Positions 8,771-18,496 are shown, counted from the first letter of the stretch. The stretch: DNA of 64,000 nt from an uncultured Muribaculaceae bacterium (GCA_910588065.1 CAJUPZ010000003.1:1-64000), one strand, 5' to 3'. The notes: generated by a model not told the origin, from the letters alone. Program-made: numbers and translations.

Positions 8771-9337
8771 TCAGGCACTCTTTTTCTTATCAAAAGGCGC
8801 AATATAGGCACGCCACTTGGCGCGGGTGACAACCGCGTTGCCCGCAAGATGGGCGGCAACGGCGCCAAACCGGTGATTGAACTCTGCCGTCATGCGCTGC
8901 GCTGATGGCAGAGCCTCGGTCGGATTTGCCCGCCACCAGTCGCACACCTGCACTGCCAGCTCCTTGAGCAGCTGTTTGTCAAAGCGTTTGAACTCCTTGA
9001 GGCCGGAGTTGGTCATCACCCAGTCCACCAGCATATATTTCTCAGCCCGCACATCGATATCATCCGGGGCATTCTCCGGAATCATCCCGGGCACAGCCGT
9101 TGCGCGGCGCAGGCGTGCCGCCGCAGCTTTTTCGCGGCGTATTTCAGCCCGCTCGTCGATATCCTCCTTAATCTCCTGATACACATCATCGCCGTCATAG
9201 TCCTCAATTTCGGTTTCGGTGCCATCCTTTATATAGTTGGCAACAGCCTTGAAAACAGCGAGCTGAACAGCCTCGTCAAGCTCATCGATAGCCTCTATCC
9301 ACTCAGCGCGGAAGGTGATGTTGATTTTCTTTCTCAT
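8771..9337 (-). CDS. DUF6291-like protein of unknown function
   Basis: A 188-residue soluble protein starting MRKKINITFRAEWIEAIDEL. This N-terminus resembles the DUF6291 family, often found in phage-like or accessory replication contexts. The middle is rich in charged residues (IKEDIDERAEIRREKAAAAR, likely helical), and the C-terminal half has tryptophan-rich segments (VCDWWRANP, AKWRAYIAPF). No catalytic motif is evident. The frame is open 10 codons further upstream, but those codons overlap the promoter element at 9365-9372, so the ATG at 9337 is preferred. It stands alone. Confidence 0.7.
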   Translation of the reverse strand: MRKKINITFRAEWIEAIDELDEAVQLAVFKAVANYIKDGTETEIEDYDGDDVYQEIKEDIDERAEIRREKAAAARLRRATAVPGMIPENAPDDIDVRAEKYMLVDWVMTNSGLKEFKRFDKQLLKELAVQVCDWWRANPTEALPSAQRMTAEFNHRFGAVAAHLAGNAVVTRAKWRAYIAPFDKKKSA

Positions 9338-9364
9338 AAATGTGTGTTTTTTAGATTGATGCCG

Positions 9365-9372
9365 CAAAGGTA
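9365..9372 (-). promoter_or_regulatory. Promoter -7 element of the DUF6291-like gene
   Basis: TACCTTTG on the minus strand, 27 bases upstream of the preferred start. It supports the downstream ATG as the real start. Confidence 0.55.
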
Positions 9373-9412
9373 ATATGCTTTTGGAGCGATTTCATGCAAA
9401 TTTGCACATTTG

Positions 9413-9507
9413 AGTTTTTAGTTGGGAGTTTTTAGTTGTTAGTTGGTAGTCGGGGGGGGCAATTCTTATAATTCTTATAATTCTTATAATTCCTATAATT
9501 TTTATAG
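9413..9507. repeat. Low-complexity direct repeats
   Basis: Two adjacent simple repeats. The first (9413-9451) is built of GAGTTTTTAGTTG and GTTAGTTGG-type words. The second (9461-9507) has about five copies of a 9-base unit ATTCTTATA, the last two degenerate. The first kind recurs in reverse complement near 46.1 kb. Confidence 0.75.
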
Positions 9508-9606
9508 CCTACACTATCAACCGCACCTTCCGGGAAAGCCATCGCTCGCGGCCACGCCGCCGCGCTTTTTTTCGCGGCGGGGGTTGACTTTGCTTGGCAA
9601 ATGTTG

Positions 9607-9614
9607 TATCTTTG
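9607..9614 (+). promoter_or_regulatory. Promoter -7 element of the MFS/GH130 operon
   Basis: TATCTTTG followed by CA, 50 bases before the MFS start, matches TAnnTTTG. Confidence 0.6.
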
Positions 9615-9664
9615 CAGATGGGTAGGCGCTATAATCAATAATCCGCCTGTCTCTATTTCTTGCT

Positions 9665-11077
9665 ATGGCTTTTTTCAAATCAAAAAATGGCTCAGGCCAT
9701 CCTCTGAGCTGGGTGCCGACGGTGTATTTCGCCATGGGGCTCCCCTTTGTGGTGCTCAATATGGTAGCTGCCGTGATGTTCAAAAATCTCGAGGTGCCCA
9801 ATGCGCAGATCGCTTTCTGGACTTCGCTGATAATGTGGCCCTGGACAATCAAATTTCTCTGGAGCCCTTTCCTGGAGATTTTCAAGACAAAGAAGTTTTT
9901 TGTCGTGAGCACGCAGATAGTCAGCGGCGCGCTGTTTGGCCTTGCTGCACTTGCCCTGCATATTCCGGACTGTTTCGCGGTGATGATCGCTCTCTTTGCC
10001 GTTATTGCTTTCAGTGGCGCCACGCATGACATTGCTGCCGACGGTGTGTATATGTCTGAGCTCAGCAGCAAGCATCAGTCGCAGTACATAGGATGGCAGG
10101 GAGCGTTCTACAACCTCGCCAAGCTTGTTGCTACCGGCGGCCTTGTCGGACTCGCCGGCATTCTTGCCCGTCATTTCAGCGGCAGCGACTCGCCGCAGCG
10201 CACCCATTATATCGACGCATGGATGATTGTACTCGCCGCGATAGGGCTGCTGCTACTGTTGTTAGGCATATTCCACAGCAGGGCCGTGCCATGCAAGGCG
10301 GCAGCCGTTACCGGCAAAAGCGCCACCATGCGCGAAGGGCTCGGAAAGCTGCGCGAGGTGATTGCGGCCTTCTTCACCAAGCGCTATATCTGGTACTATA
10401 TCGCCTTTATAATATTGTACCGCCTCGGCGAGGGGTTTGTTATGAAAATAGTGCCGCTCTTTCTTATGAGCGACCGCTCTGAGGGAGGTCTCGGTCTCAG
10501 CAATGAGGAGATAGGCTTGTATTACGGTTCATTCGGCTCGGCTGCTTTTCTCATAGGCTCGTTGCTCGCCGGCTACTTCATTGCCCGCCGCGGACTGAAA
10601 AAGAGCATCTTCACACTCTGCTGCATCTTCAACATCCCTTTCATCGCATACGCCCTGCTGGCTTGGTTTCAGCCCTCACAGATATGGATCACCGCCGGCG
10701 CCATAGCCGTTGAATACTTCGGCTACGGGTTCGGCTTTGTGGGGCTCACCCTGTTCATGATGCAGCAGGTGGCTCCCGGCAAACACCAGATGGCCCACTA
10801 CGCTTTTGCCTCAGGCATAATGAATTTCTCTGTGATGCTCACTGGCGCGATAAGCGGCTATATCAGCGATGCCCTCGGCTACAACTGGTTTTTCACAGCC
10901 GTGATGGTGGCCACCGTGCCCGCCTTTGTGATGACATGGTTCATACCATTCTCCCACCCCGACACAGCCGAATCCGATAACACCAAAATAGAATCAGACT
11001 ATGACCCCAACTCTGAAAATAATGACCCCTCCCCTGCCGGATATGCCATGGGAGGAGAGACCGCAGGGAAGCAATGA
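9665..11077 (+). CDS. MFS transporter (AmpG-like), probable mannoside importer
   Basis: A 470-residue inner-membrane protein with about 12 hydrophobic segments in two halves split by a charged loop near residues 205-235. The N-terminal segments ([45 protein letters not shown]) resemble the AmpG/SLC33-like branch of the MFS. The next gene is a GH130 phosphorylase. In Bacteroides such pairs import small mannosides that the phosphorylase then splits in the cytoplasm, so the substrate is inferred from context. The C-terminal 40 residues are hydrophilic. The 3' end overlaps the GH130 ORF by up to 77 bases. Confidence 0.88.
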   Translation: MAFFKSKNGSGHPLSWVPTVYFAMGLPFVVLNMVAAVMFKNLEVPNAQIAFWTSLIMWPWTIKFLWSPFLEIFKTKKFFVVSTQIVSGALFGLAALALHIPDCFAVMIALFAVIAFSGATHDIAADGVYMSELSSKHQSQYIGWQGAFYNLAKLVATGGLVGLAGILARHFSGSDSPQRTHYIDAWMIVLAAIGLLLLLLGIFHSRAVPCKAAAVTGKSATMREGLGKLREVIAAFFTKRYIWYYIAFIILYRLGEGFVMKIVPLFLMSDRSEGGLGLSNEEIGLYYGSFGSAAFLIGSLLAGYFIARRGLKKSIFTLCCIFNIPFIAYALLAWFQPSQIWITAGAIAVEYFGYGFGFVGLTLFMMQQVAPGKHQMAHYAFASGIMNFSVMLTGAISGYISDALGYNWFFTAVMVATVPAFVMTWFIPFSHPDTAESDNTKIESDYDPNSENNDPSPAGYAMGGETAGKQ

Positions 11078-12014
11078 GGTGATGTGGCGCTACAGCGCCA
11101 ACCCGGTGATTCCACGCAATCTGCTCTCTACATCAAACAGCATTTTCAACTCCGCTGTGGTGCCTTTCGAGGCAAGCGGCGAAAAACGCTTCGCGGGCGT
11201 GTTTCGCTGCGATGACACAAACCGCCGCATGCGTCTGCACGCCGGATTTTCCGCCGACGGTATCAACTGGAAAATAAACGAGGAGGATATCAAACTCTCC
11301 GGCGCCAACCCCGAAGTGGCGGCATGGGAATACGGCTACGACCCCAGAGTGACCAAAATAGGCGACCGCTACTGGGTGACATGGTGCAACGGCTATCATG
11401 GCCCCACCATCGGAGTGGCGTGGACTACTGATTTCGAGACTTTCCATCAGCTCGAAAACGCCTTTTTGCCATACAACCGCAACGGTGTGCTCTTTCCCCG
11501 CAAAATAAACGGCAAATACGCCATGCTCTCACGACCGAGCGACACCGGGCACACAGCATTCGGCGACATTTTCTACAGCGAAAGCCCCGACATGGAATTC
11601 TGGGGACACCACCGCCATGTCATGTCACCCGCCGCTTTTGAACAGAGCGCCTGGCAATGCATGAAAATAGGCGCAGGCCCGATTCCTATCGAAACCTCCG
11701 AGGGCTGGCTCCTTATATATCACGGTGTGCTGCGCTCATGCAACGGCTATGTCTACGCATTCGGCTCTGCCCTGCTCGACCTTGAGCAGCCTTGGAAGGT
11801 TATTGCCCGCAGCGGCCCCTACCTCATATCACCGAGAGAAATATATGAGCTCACCGGCGATGTGCCCAACGTCACATTCCCCTGCGCGGCACTCACCGAC
11901 TCCGATACCGGACGCATAGCTGTGTACTACGGATGTGCCGACACCGTCACAGGGCTCGCTTTCGGCTATGTCGACGAGATTGTGCAGTGGACCAAAGCCA
12001 ACAGCATAATCTGA
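11001..12014 (+). CDS. GH130 mannoside phosphorylase
   Basis: Cytoplasmic GH130 enzyme, which by family knowledge phosphorolyses beta-1,4-mannosyl linkages (mannosyl-glucose, mannosyl-GlcNAc or mannobiose) to alpha-mannose 1-phosphate. The 337-residue beta-propeller sequence contains the MPWEERP N-terminal signature of this subgroup and YGYDPRVT at about 111-118, whose aspartate (114) is the expected general acid. The ORF start at 11001 overlaps the MFS gene; ATGs at 11022 and 11043 are equally possible and closer to usual starts. The mannosyl acceptor cannot be told from sequence alone; linkage to N-glycan or mannan use is inferred. Confidence 0.9.
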   Translation: MTPTLKIMTPPLPDMPWEERPQGSNEVMWRYSANPVIPRNLLSTSNSIFNSAVVPFEASGEKRFAGVFRCDDTNRRMRLHAGFSADGINWKINEEDIKLSGANPEVAAWEYGYDPRVTKIGDRYWVTWCNGYHGPTIGVAWTTDFETFHQLENAFLPYNRNGVLFPRKINGKYAMLSRPSDTGHTAFGDIFYSESPDMEFWGHHRHVMSPAAFEQSAWQCMKIGAGPIPIETSEGWLLIYHGVLRSCNGYVYAFGSALLDLEQPWKVIARSGPYLISPREIYELTGDVPNVTFPCAALTDSDTGRIAVYYGCADTVTGLAFGYVDEIVQWTKANSII

Positions 12015-12029
12015 CCTCATCCCCGACGC

Positions 12030-12626
12030 TCATAGCAGCCCGACGCTCGCAAACATCCTGGCATACTCCTGTGCTTTGCGGGCAACAGGCATCGGATAGG
12101 CCCGGCTGGTGGAGGGCATGCGCCATATAGCAAGATGCCGCCCCTCATACTCAGCGCTGACGCAGCAGCCGGTGGCCGGAGCCTCAACCCCGACAATGGA
12201 CGCAAGAGTTGCCGCAGCTTTTTCGCCGGTGGTAACAAGCGTATGACACTCAGGCATCTGACGCAGCAGCGCGCTCAGATTCACCGGCTCCACAATCTCA
12301 AGATACTTATCTGACGCATTATCGCGCAGGCGCCTCACCTTGGCGCCTGTGTCGTTTAATGCTATGCCGCGCTCCGTAAGGAAATCCTTTATATCATCGA
12401 GCCGGAAACACTTCCGCTCATCATCCCAGAAACGGCCTGGGTTGTCGAAAAACACAATGCCTACCACCCTCCAGAAATCATTGATTTTGTTAGGATAGTA
12501 AAAATCCATGCTCCAGCGGCATGGCTTCGGAGGAAAAGTGCCCATAATAAGCACCCTCGCGCGAGGCGGCACAAACGGAGGCCACGGATGGCTCTCAATA
12601 GCGATGTTATTTTCTTTTGATTCCAT
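12030..12626 (-). CDS. Uracil-DNA glycosylase superfamily protein
   Basis: A 198-residue protein with the fold signatures of the UDG superfamily: a motif-1-like segment VLIMGTFPPKPCRW near residues 25-38 and a motif-2-like MPSTSRAYPMP near 170. It begins soon after the N-terminus with HPWPPFVPPRARVLIMGT, as in uncharacterised Bacteroidetes members annotated as uracil-DNA glycosylase or DUF4918-like. It probably acts in base excision repair of uracil or modified bases, but the catalytic residues differ from classical UNG, so substrate is uncertain. Convergent with the GH130 gene. Confidence 0.72.
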   Translation of the reverse strand: MESKENNIAIESHPWPPFVPPRARVLIMGTFPPKPCRWSMDFYYPNKINDFWRVVGIVFFDNPGRFWDDERKCFRLDDIKDFLTERGIALNDTGAKVRRLRDNASDKYLEIVEPVNLSALLRQMPECHTLVTTGEKAAATLASIVGVEAPATGCCVSAEYEGRHLAIWRMPSTSRAYPMPVARKAQEYARMFASVGLL

Positions 12627-12732
12627 ATATTATCAACATTTTAAAGCGCAAATCGGTTTTGCGGCTATATTTCCAAAAACAAAAATAAGCTATAAAGCGT
12701 TAAAATGCAAAAACCATTCATCACCCCTACAA

Positions 12733-14049
12733 ATGAAATCCAGACTTATCGCTTTCATCACATTACTGCTCGGGTGCATAACATCCGTATCCGCTCAAAG
12801 CCTCGTCGACGACCAGATTGACTCTCTGTCGAGAAACCACAAGTTCATCTACATAGACGGCAAGCCCGATGCCGCAGCCATGAAGACCGAGCTTGACTCT
12901 CTGAGCATGGTGATGCTGAATTTCTACTACGACCAGTTCCGCAACTTCTCCGACCCCAATGTGCCATACTTCATGTTTGTCAGCAAGGACGCAAACCTTG
13001 CCATGGGGCTCGGCGGCGCTGTGAGAATGAGAGCCTATTACGACTGGGACGGCGCACAGCCGAGCCCCGGATTCGCCCCATATCTCATACCCATGAACCC
13101 CGACCCCGCTTCCATGAAGCATTTCGCCACCACACCAAGCGGCACATGCCTGTTTTTCAGAGTGGTGGGCGTGCACAAGCTTGTAGGTGAATACCAGCTA
13201 TACGTCGAGGCAAACTTCAACGGCTACCAGGGGCGCGACCTGCATCTAAAAAAGGCGTATGCGATAATCAACAACGTCACCGTCGGCTATGCGAGCTCAA
13301 CCTTCTCCGACCCCGCGGCAGTGCCCCCAACTGTCGACGCACAGGGACCCAACAACAAATTGTCTGCCACCTCAACCCTCATCCGCTATATGCCCACTAT
13401 CAAAGACAGATGGGTGCTCGCAGTCTCTGCCGAGACTCCCGCCACAGCAATAGCAGTTGACGGAGTGAACACCAAAAAGGCAGACTCCTGGATTCCCGAC
13501 TGGGCAGCCTTCGCCCAATACCAATGGGGCAAAGGCCAGCACATAAGGTTCAGCGGCATTGTACGCACTCTTTCCTACCGCGATCTCGTCAGCGAAAAGA
13601 ACCACAACATTGCCGGCTGGGGCGTGATGGCGAGCTCGGTGTCTCACCCCATTTCACCCCTCACCCTATACCTCACGGCAAGCTACGGCAAAGGCTATGC
13701 CGGTTGTGGAGGCGACCTCGCCTGCAGCAACTACGACCTTGTGGGCAACCCCGACAAACCGGGCGAACTCTATGCTCCCGCTTCATTCGGATGGTGTGCC
13801 GGAGTGCAATACAATTTCCGTCCCAACCTCTTTGTATCCGCCAACGTCAGTCAGACACGATACCTGCCGCAGCACGATGTCGCTCCGGATGAATACAAAT
13901 ACGGCATAGCTTCAGCCGTCAACATTTTCTGGAACCCCACCCCGAGAGTGCAGTTCGGCGCCGAATACGACTTCGGCATGAGACGCAACTTCAGCGGCCA
14001 CCACCGCAGCGGCCAGAGGGTAGGCGCAATGTGCCAGTTCTCCTTCTGA
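12733..14049 (+). CDS. DcaP-like outer-membrane porin
   Basis: A 438-residue outer-membrane beta-barrel of the DcaP type. A signal peptide (MKSRLIAFITLLLGCITSVSAQ) is followed by a short helical region (DDQIDSLSRN, TELDSLSMVMLNFYYDQF) and a barrel with alternating strands ending QRVGAMCQFSF, with the terminal phenylalanine expected for Bam insertion. DcaP proteins form trimeric porins for small anionic solutes. The reading frame is open 75 codons upstream, but no signal peptide lies there and the ATG at 12733 fits. Next gene is a membrane antiporter-like protein. Confidence 0.85.
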   Translation: MKSRLIAFITLLLGCITSVSAQSLVDDQIDSLSRNHKFIYIDGKPDAAAMKTELDSLSMVMLNFYYDQFRNFSDPNVPYFMFVSKDANLAMGLGGAVRMRAYYDWDGAQPSPGFAPYLIPMNPDPASMKHFATTPSGTCLFFRVVGVHKLVGEYQLYVEANFNGYQGRDLHLKKAYAIINNVTVGYASSTFSDPAAVPPTVDAQGPNNKLSATSTLIRYMPTIKDRWVLAVSAETPATAIAVDGVNTKKADSWIPDWAAFAQYQWGKGQHIRFSGIVRTLSYRDLVSEKNHNIAGWGVMASSVSHPISPLTLYLTASYGKGYAGCGGDLACSNYDLVGNPDKPGELYAPASFGWCAGVQYNFRPNLFVSANVSQTRYLPQHDVAPDEYKYGIASAVNIFWNPTPRVQFGAEYDFGMRRNFSGHHRSGQRVGAMCQFSF

Positions 14050-14147
14050 TTCCCTCATTATAATAATGTGTATTTCCCTCAACAAGTCGGCATCAAAAAT
14101 TAGTTTCTTTACTCCGGGCTTATGCTGTGACTCTAAGTTTTTATTAC

Positions 14148-14155
14148 TACTTTTG
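14148..14155 (+). promoter_or_regulatory. Promoter -7 element almost touching the start codon
   Basis: TACTTTTG followed by CAGC, ending only 4 bases before the ATG at 14160. Transcription would begin at or next to the start codon, implying a leaderless message. Confidence 0.55.
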
Positions 14156-14159
14156 CAGC

Positions 14160-15824
14160 ATGGAATGGCTACAGACAGTTTTTCTTGACCACTCCCCGCT
14201 CCAGGCGGTGGTGGTGCTCTCGGTGATTATCGCCGTGGGGCTCGGACTGGGCAAAATCCACATCTGTGGGGTGAGCCTCGGAGTCACATGGGTGTTCTTC
14301 GCCGGAATCCTCGCCGGACACTTCGGCCTGAGCATCGAGCCCCATATGCTCACATACGCCGAAAGTTTCGGACTGGTGCTCTTTGTCTATGAACTCGGCC
14401 TCAAAGTTGGTCCCGGCTTCTTCAGCTCATTCCGCACCGGAGGCATAAAGCTGAACCTCCTCGGCCTCGCCGTGGTGCTCCTCGGCACACTAATGGCCAT
14501 CGGCTTCTCCATCGGCATGGACATCTCCATGGCCGACATGGTGGGCATCATCGCCGGAGCCACAACAAACACCCCCTCGCTCGGAGCCGCACAGCAAACC
14601 CTGCAGCAGCTCGGACAGAGCGCAAGCGGAGCCGCGCTGAGCTGTGCTGTCACCTATCCGCTCGGCGTGGTAGGGGTGATACTCGCAATAATAGCTGTGA
14701 GAGCGCTCGCCGTCAAGGCCTCCGACATTCGCTCCGGCGATACCGACTCCGACATCGGCCACACATACATCGCCGCTTTCCAGATCCACAACCCCGCCGT
14801 GTTTGGCAAAACAATACGCGAGGCCGCGACCCTGATTCAGCCAAAATTCGTCATTTCCCGCCTATGGCGCAAAGGACAGGTGAGCATCCCCTGCTCCGAA
14901 ACCCCGCTCCTCGAAGGCGACCGGCTGCTCGTCATCGCAACAGAAAAAGATGTGCCCGCGCTCACAGTGCTCTTCGGCGAGCAGGAACACACCGACTGGA
15001 ATGCCGACGACATCGACTGGAACGCTATCGACTCAACCCTCATATCGCGACATATCATAGTGTCGAAACCCGAAATCAACGGCAAAAAACTTGGCTCGCT
15101 GCGGCTGCGCAACAGCTACGGCATCAACATATCGCGGGTGCTGCGCAGCGGAGTCAGACTCCTCGCCACCCCGGACCTTGTGCTCCAGCTCGGCGACCGC
15201 CTGACTGTTGTCGGCGAGGCAAAAGCGATTGACAATGTGGAGAAGGTGCTCGGCAACACTGCAAACGCCCTCCGCGACCCCAACCTCGCCGCCATATTCA
15301 TCGGCATTGTGCTCGGGCTGCTCCTCGGCAGTGTGCCCATATTCGTTCCCGGCGTAGGCACCCCGGTGCGCCTCGGCCTTGCCGGTGGACCTATTGTGGC
15401 AGGCATTCTCATCGGCGCCTTCGGCCCGCGCTTCCGCCTTGTCACATACACCACCCGCAGCGCAAACCTGATGCTCCGCGGCATTGGCCTGTCGCTCTAC
15501 CTCGCCTGCCTCGGACTCGATGCCGGAGCCCACTTCCTCGACACAATCCTCAAAGCCGACGGACTGACATGGATCGCTGTCGGGTTCATAATCACCATCG
15601 TACCCTCATTGATAATGATATTCATAAGCATGAGATGGGCCCGCCTCGACTTCGGCAGCGCATGCGGCACAGTGTGCGGCGCAATGGCAAACCCCATGGC
15701 GCTGACATACGCCAGCGAAACCATCCCCGGCGACAACGCCGCTGTGAGCTATGCCACATCCTACCCCCTGGCTATGTTCACAAGGGTGGTCATAGCCCAG
15801 TTGCTTGTGCTTCTGTTTGTTTAA
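14160..15824 (+). CDS. AspT/YidE/YbjL-type transporter with two RCK_C domains
   Basis: A 554-residue inner-membrane protein of the putative-transporter family related to aspartate:alanine antiporters. Two membrane halves (about residues 1-190 and 370-554) flank two soluble TrkA_C/RCK_C-like domains (for example RLLVIATEKD and DRLTVVGEAKAIDNVEKVLG). Each membrane half carries the duplication typical of the family (GATTNTPSLGAAQQ in the first, CGAMANPMALTYA in the second). Substrate unknown. The frame is open 11 codons upstream, but the promoter element at 14148-14155 lies there, so the MEWLQTVF start is chosen. Confidence 0.88.
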   Translation: MEWLQTVFLDHSPLQAVVVLSVIIAVGLGLGKIHICGVSLGVTWVFFAGILAGHFGLSIEPHMLTYAESFGLVLFVYELGLKVGPGFFSSFRTGGIKLNLLGLAVVLLGTLMAIGFSIGMDISMADMVGIIAGATTNTPSLGAAQQTLQQLGQSASGAALSCAVTYPLGVVGVILAIIAVRALAVKASDIRSGDTDSDIGHTYIAAFQIHNPAVFGKTIREAATLIQPKFVISRLWRKGQVSIPCSETPLLEGDRLLVIATEKDVPALTVLFGEQEHTDWNADDIDWNAIDSTLISRHIIVSKPEINGKKLGSLRLRNSYGINISRVLRSGVRLLATPDLVLQLGDRLTVVGEAKAIDNVEKVLGNTANALRDPNLAAIFIGIVLGLLLGSVPIFVPGVGTPVRLGLAGGPIVAGILIGAFGPRFRLVTYTTRSANLMLRGIGLSLYLACLGLDAGAHFLDTILKADGLTWIAVGFIITIVPSLIMIFISMRWARLDFGSACGTVCGAMANPMALTYASETIPGDNAAVSYATSYPLAMFTRVVIAQLLVLLFV

Positions 15825-15840
15825 TAAAAACGCCCCGGCC

Positions 15841-16482
15841 ATGGAAAACATCAGCAAACCAAACACCGTAATCACAATCGGACGCCAATTCGGCAGCGGC
15901 GGACGAGAGCTCGGCAGAAAGCTCGCCGACGCATTCGGATTCCGATACTTCGACAAGGAGCTACTCAGCGAAGCCGCTAAACGTGCCGGAATGAGCCCCG
16001 AATTCTTTGAACGCAACGATGAGAGAGCACCATCCTTCATCAACGGCATTTTCTCCTTCTCATTCGGCCTCGCGCCGTCAAACATCTACGCCGGCTCAAC
16101 TGCAATAAGCGACGACAGCCTGTACCGCGCGCAGAGCGACTTCATCCACTCCCTAGCCGACGAAGGCTCCTGCGTAATCGTCGGCCGCAGCGCCGACTAT
16201 GTGCTGCGCGACCATCCACGCACAATAAACCTCTTTGTCCACGCACCAATCGAGGACCGAATCCAACGCATACTCCGCCGCCAGCCCGAGCTGTCTAAAG
16301 AAAAAGCCAAGGCAAAGGCCGAGAAAATAAACCGCCTGCGCGCCAACTACTACAATTTCTATACCGACAAGACATGGGGCGCCGCCGAAAGCTATGACCT
16401 CACTTTCAACACCGCCCTGATGAGCATGGACGACATCACCGAAGTGGTGCGCGACTACATGAACCGGCGCTTCAGAGATTGA
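15841..16482 (+). CDS. Cytidylate-kinase-like family protein
   Basis: A 213-residue P-loop protein of the cytidylate kinase-like family. Seen: N-terminal P-loop-type segment TIGRQFGSGGRELGRKLA at about residues 12-29, FDKELLSEAAKRAG as in this family, and GRSADYVLRDHP. In Bacteroidetes this family accompanies true Cmk and its substrate is not established. It follows the AspT-like transporter by 16 bases and is probably co-transcribed. The ATG at 15841 is preferred to one 12 codons upstream that overlaps the transporter. Confidence 0.82.
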   Translation: MENISKPNTVITIGRQFGSGGRELGRKLADAFGFRYFDKELLSEAAKRAGMSPEFFERNDERAPSFINGIFSFSFGLAPSNIYAGSTAISDDSLYRAQSDFIHSLADEGSCVIVGRSADYVLRDHPRTINLFVHAPIEDRIQRILRRQPELSKEKAKAKAEKINRLRANYYNFYTDKTWGAAESYDLTFNTALMSMDDITEVVRDYMNRRFRD

Positions 16483-16493
16483 TATTTTTTTAC

Positions 16494-16501
16494 TACTTTT
16501 G
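16494..16501 (+). promoter_or_regulatory. prfB promoter -7 element
   Basis: TACTTTTG followed by CACC matches TAnnTTTG and lies 39 bases upstream of the prfB ATG. Confidence 0.6.
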
Positions 16502-16539
16502 CACCATATTATTTATTAACCAATATCCACGTAACCGAA

Positions 16540-17662
16540 ATGATTACTCAGGAACAGCTAAAAGAGACTTTTGAACGCAAGCTCGCGTTGAGGAGGTATC
16601 TTTGACATCGACAGCAAGAAAATAGAAGTTGAAGAAGAGGAACTGCGCACCCATGTGCCCGACTTCTGGGAACACCCCAAGGAAGCGCAGGCCCAGATGA
16701 AGAAAATCAAGGATATCCAGGCTTGGATTGACGGATATGCCGAAATCGAGGATGCCGTGGACGAACTCCAGATTGCCTGGGAATTTGTCAAGGACGGCGA
16801 GATGGAGGAAGCGGAGCTCGACAGCATGTACGCATCCACCATCGACAAAATCGAACGCCTCGAACTGCGCAACATGCTGCGCCGCGAGGAGGACAAACTC
16901 GGCGTTGTGCTCAAAATCAACTCCGGAGCCGGTGGCACCGAAAGCCAGGACTGGGCCTCGATGCTCATGCGCATGTACCTGCGCTGGTGTGAGGCTCACG
17001 GCTACAAAACTTCCATCGCAAACCTTCTCGAAGGCGATGAGGCCGGCATAAAGAGCTGCACCATCAATGTAGAGGGCGACTTTGCATATGGCTACCTCAA
17101 GAGCGAGAACGGTGTTCACCGCCTTGTGCGTGTGTCGCCCTACAACGCCCAGGGCAAACGCATGACATCATTCGCATCTGTATTCGTGACACCCCTCGTT
17201 GACGACACAATCGAAGTGCGTGTCGACCCCGCACTCCTGTCGTGGGACACCTTCCGGAGCGGCGGCGCAGGAGGTCAGAACGTCAACAAAGTTGAGTCAG
17301 GCGTGCGTCTGAGATACCAGTTCACCGACCCCTACACCGGCGAGAAAGAGGAAATCCTCATCGAAAACACCGAAACCCGCGACCAGCCCAAGAACAAAGA
17401 AAACGCAATGCGCCAGCTCCGCTCAATCCTCTATGACAAGGAGCTGCAGCACCGTCTTCAGGAACAGGCGAAGGTTGAAGCCGGAAAAATGAAAATCGAA
17501 TGGGGCAGCCAGATACGAAGCTATGTGTTTGACGACCGCCGCGTGAAAGACCACCGCACAGGCCACCAGACCTCCGATGTGGGAGGAGTGATGGACGGCG
17601 ACCTCGACGGATTCATCAAGGCATACCTCATGGAATTTGCCGGCTCAGAAACCGAAAACTGA
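16540..17662 (+). CDS. prfB: Peptide chain release factor 2, programmed +1 frameshift
   Basis: Release factor for UGA and UAA stop codons. Translation starts at ATG 16540, reads 21 codons to CTT (16600-16602), meets in-frame TGA (16603-16605) and must shift +1, resuming with GAC at 16604. The shift signal AGGAGG-TAT-CTT-TGA at 16591-16605 is the classical RF2 autoregulatory site: low RF2 allows the shift. The product has 373 residues with the catalytic GGQ (SGGAGGQNVNKVES) and, where RF2 usually has SPF, the variant SPY (VRVSPYNAQGKR). It has its own promoter and is followed by plsC. Confidence 0.97.
16591..16605 (+). promoter_or_regulatory. RF2 +1 recoding site
   Basis: AGGAGGTATCTTTGA: an internal Shine-Dalgarno-like AGGAGG three bases before the CTT slippery codon and an in-frame TGA. 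Both elements match the well-known prfB frameshift site. Confidence 0.97.
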
Positions 17663-17683
17663 TAACCCGTCCACTCTCCCGCT

Positions 17684-18406
17684 ATGATTTTCTACAGGAT
17701 ATATCAGATTTTCATAATGCTGCCGCTGATGCTGGTGGCAACAACCCTTACAGCGCTCACCGTCATTGTCGGCTCCTTCATCGGAGCCGGCAAATGGGCG
17801 GGCTACTACCCTCCCGCCGTGTGGAGCAGGCTCATGTGTTGGCTCGCATGGGTGAGAGTGACAGTGCGAGGACGCGAAAACATCTCACCCTCCACATCAT
17901 ACGTCTTTGTCGCCAACCACCAGGGAGCCTACGACATATTCACTATCTACGGCTGGCTCGGGCACAACTTCCGCTGGATGATGAAAAAAGAGCTCCGCAA
18001 GATACCCCTCGTAGGCTATGCCTGCGAAAAAGCCAGGCAGGTGTATGTTGACAACTCCACCCCCGCCCGGCTGCGCAAAACAATGAACGCCGCCGAGGCA
18101 CTCCTTGCCGGCGGCATGAGCGTTGTGGTGTTTCCCGAAGGAGCACGGACATGGGACGGACACATGCGTCGCTTCAAACGCGGAGCCTACACCCTCGCGG
18201 TCGAATTCAACCTGCCGGTAGTGCCGCTCACCATCGACGGAGCCTTCGCAGTGATGCCGCGTTTCAAAAAATTTCCCCGGCCCGGACACATAACACTCAC
18301 AATCCATCCACCCATCCACCCCTCTGCCGACGGCCACGACACAGCCGCTCTGATGGAAACCACCCGTGCAGCAATAGCCTCCGCCCTCCCGACAGAAAAA
18401 GCGTGA
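17684..18406 (+). CDS. plsC: 1-acyl-sn-glycerol-3-phosphate acyltransferase
   Basis: Inner-membrane acyltransferase making phosphatidic acid from lysophosphatidic acid. The 240-residue protein has an N-terminal membrane segment (about 7-35), the H-x4-D motif NHQGAYD (His79, Asp84) and the acceptor-binding motif FPEGAR, both hallmarks of PlsC. It sits 21 bases after prfB and probably shares its transcript. Length is normal. Confidence 0.93.
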   Translation: MIFYRIYQIFIMLPLMLVATTLTALTVIVGSFIGAGKWAGYYPPAVWSRLMCWLAWVRVTVRGRENISPSTSYVFVANHQGAYDIFTIYGWLGHNFRWMMKKELRKIPLVGYACEKARQVYVDNSTPARLRKTMNAAEALLAGGMSVVVFPEGARTWDGHMRRFKRGAYTLAVEFNLPVVPLTIDGAFAVMPRFKKFPRPGHITLTIHPPIHPSADGHDTAALMETTRAAIASALPTEKA

Positions 18407-18448
18407 ACCCCTGCCACCCCTCGATTGTTCTATCTTCCGATGCTATCA

Positions 18449-18485
18449 TGTCAGCATGCCTTGTCATTTTGGCAGTAAAATGTCA
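18449..18485 (+). promoter_or_regulatory. TGTCA repeats upstream of groESL, possible activator site
   Basis: TGTCA occurs at 18449, 18463 and 18481, and CATTTT/AAAATG form an inverted repeat around TGGCAG between the last two. They lie just upstream of the sigma-54 promoter match, where an enhancer-binding protein could bind. No CIRCE element is present. Confidence 0.4.
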
Positions 18486-18496
18486 CAATCTCGCCT

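Noticed and set aside
9461..9507. CRISPR array
   Set aside because: The repeats are 9-base units in direct tandem without spacers and no cas genes are near.
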